NCBI RefSeq assembly: GCF_017304635.1
Contig: NZ_JAFKMA010000005.1
Span: forward strand, 124,001-188,000
Reading direction: 5' to 3'
DNA from: Sphingomonas sp.
Lineage (GTDB): Bacteria > Pseudomonadota > Alphaproteobacteria > Sphingomonadales > Sphingomonadaceae
DNA: 64,000 bases
A program made the translations under genes and the position numbers. Numbering within the stretch: position 1 is the stretch's first letter; every line of letters begins with the position of its first letter. The notes under the pieces are model-generated. The model was not told the origin of the DNA. It ran no database searches and was given only the letters and a program-made list of their open reading frames with translations. Shown here one piece after another: positions 63,589 to 64,000 of this stretch.

Positions 63589-64000
63589 ATGAAGGACACA
63601 CTAGTAACGCTGATCGGCGGGGGGGGCTTCATCGGTCGCTACGTCGCGCAGAACCTGCTGGCGGCGGGCGCGCGGGTTCGGATCGTCGAGCGTGATCCGC
63701 GGCGGACGTGGTTTCTGAAGCCGCTCGGCGGCCTCGGCCAGACGCAGTTCGCCGCCGCCGACGTGACGCGGCCGGACACGATCGCGCGGGCCGTCGCGGG
63801 TTCCGATGCGGTGGTCTATCTGGTCGGCACGTTCGGCCCGAAGTTCGAGGCGATCCATGTCGATGGCGCGCGCGTGGCGGCCGAAGCCGCGGCGGCGACC
63901 AGCGCGCGGTCGTTCGTGCTGGTCTCCGCGCTCGGCGCCGATGCCGAATCGCCGTCGCGATATCAGGCGACGAAGGCGGCGGGCGAGGAAGCGGTACGGG
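63589..64000 (+). CDS. Complex I NDUFA9-subunit-family protein (3' end outside window)
   Basis: First 137 codons of a Rossmann-fold SDR-like protein: TLIGGGGFIGRYVAQNLLAAG (NAD(P)-binding glycine motif), RIVERDPRRTWFLKPLG, ADVTRP, VVYLVGTFG, LVSALGAD and the start of an YxxxK motif (YQATK). This matches alphaproteobacterial NDUFA9-like proteins that bind NADPH in or near complex I. Confidence 0.88.
   Translation, partial: MKDTLVTLIGGGGFIGRYVAQNLLAAGARVRIVERDPRRTWFLKPLGGLGQTQFAAADVTRPDTIARAVAGSDAVVYLVGTFGPKFEAIHVDGARVAAEAAAATSARSFVLVSALGADAESPSRYQATKAAGEEAVR

Overview
The window reads as chromosomal DNA of a high-GC alphaproteobacterium of the Sphingomonas group. Evidence: a PEP-CTERM protein with the PEPxxWA-type sorting tail, several TonB-dependent receptors, a RegB/RegA redox system, a complex I NDUFA9-type protein, and dense operons with ATGA/GTGA start-stop overlaps. 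No transposase, integrase, phage gene, rRNA or CRISPR array was recognised. One tRNA-Leu(CAG) lies near the right end.

Left part (1-31.4 kb) is mostly intact. It holds: a TonB siderophore-type receptor (cut by the window edge) behind a two-component system; a frameshifted DUF2236 gene; a PP2C phosphatase, TagH-type FHA protein and membrane Ser/Thr kinase, which is the threonine-phosphorylation trio of type VI secretion without any T6SS structural gene nearby; a LysM lipoprotein coupled to an EAL phosphodiesterase; an MHS-type transporter; cyoABCD-surf1-regB-regA as one overlapping operon; an ABC fused permease and ATPase coupled to an OprB porin; an RcnR-like metal regulator with its own operator; and a putative phosphate-starvation group. 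That group is a PEP-CTERM protein broken by an amber codon, plus a TonB receptor and histidine acid phosphatase. Pho-box-like direct repeats lie about 60-70 bp upstream of both start codons. An amidohydrolase follows.

The middle (31.4-52.5 kb) is an accessory and decaying region. Remnants include LysR, an M3 peptidase, two AraC regulators, a HExxH protein, an alpha/beta hydrolase, and an isochorismatase fused by deletion to a GlxA regulator. At its core is a fragmented RHS locus: core fragments on both strands, a LysM-linked polymorphic toxin with a GIY-YIG-like tip and its AT-rich immunity gene, and a second toxin-tip/immunity pair enclosed by a 163-bp inverted repeat (about 88 % identical by hand count). 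Intact genes here include a Cds1-like PLP enzyme, a PhoD phosphatase, the Ni/Co pair dmeR-dmeF with a second copy of the RcnR-type operator, a DUF3857/transglutaminase/TPR protein and a kinase-less membrane sensor.

The right part (52.8-64 kb) is small-molecule enzymology and regulation: a five-gene region of ABM monooxygenases, thioesterase, alpha/beta hydrolase and SnoaL protein opposite an XRE regulator; a retropepsin-like protease; an XRE-DUF2975 pair; a frameshifted BKACE enzyme; a secreted small protein; an FAD monooxygenase, a VOC protein and an alpha/beta hydrolase opposite a MarR regulator; then tRNA-Leu and the start of an NDUFA9-type gene. Many disrupted genes differ from intact by one base, often in a homopolymer, so some may be assembly errors.
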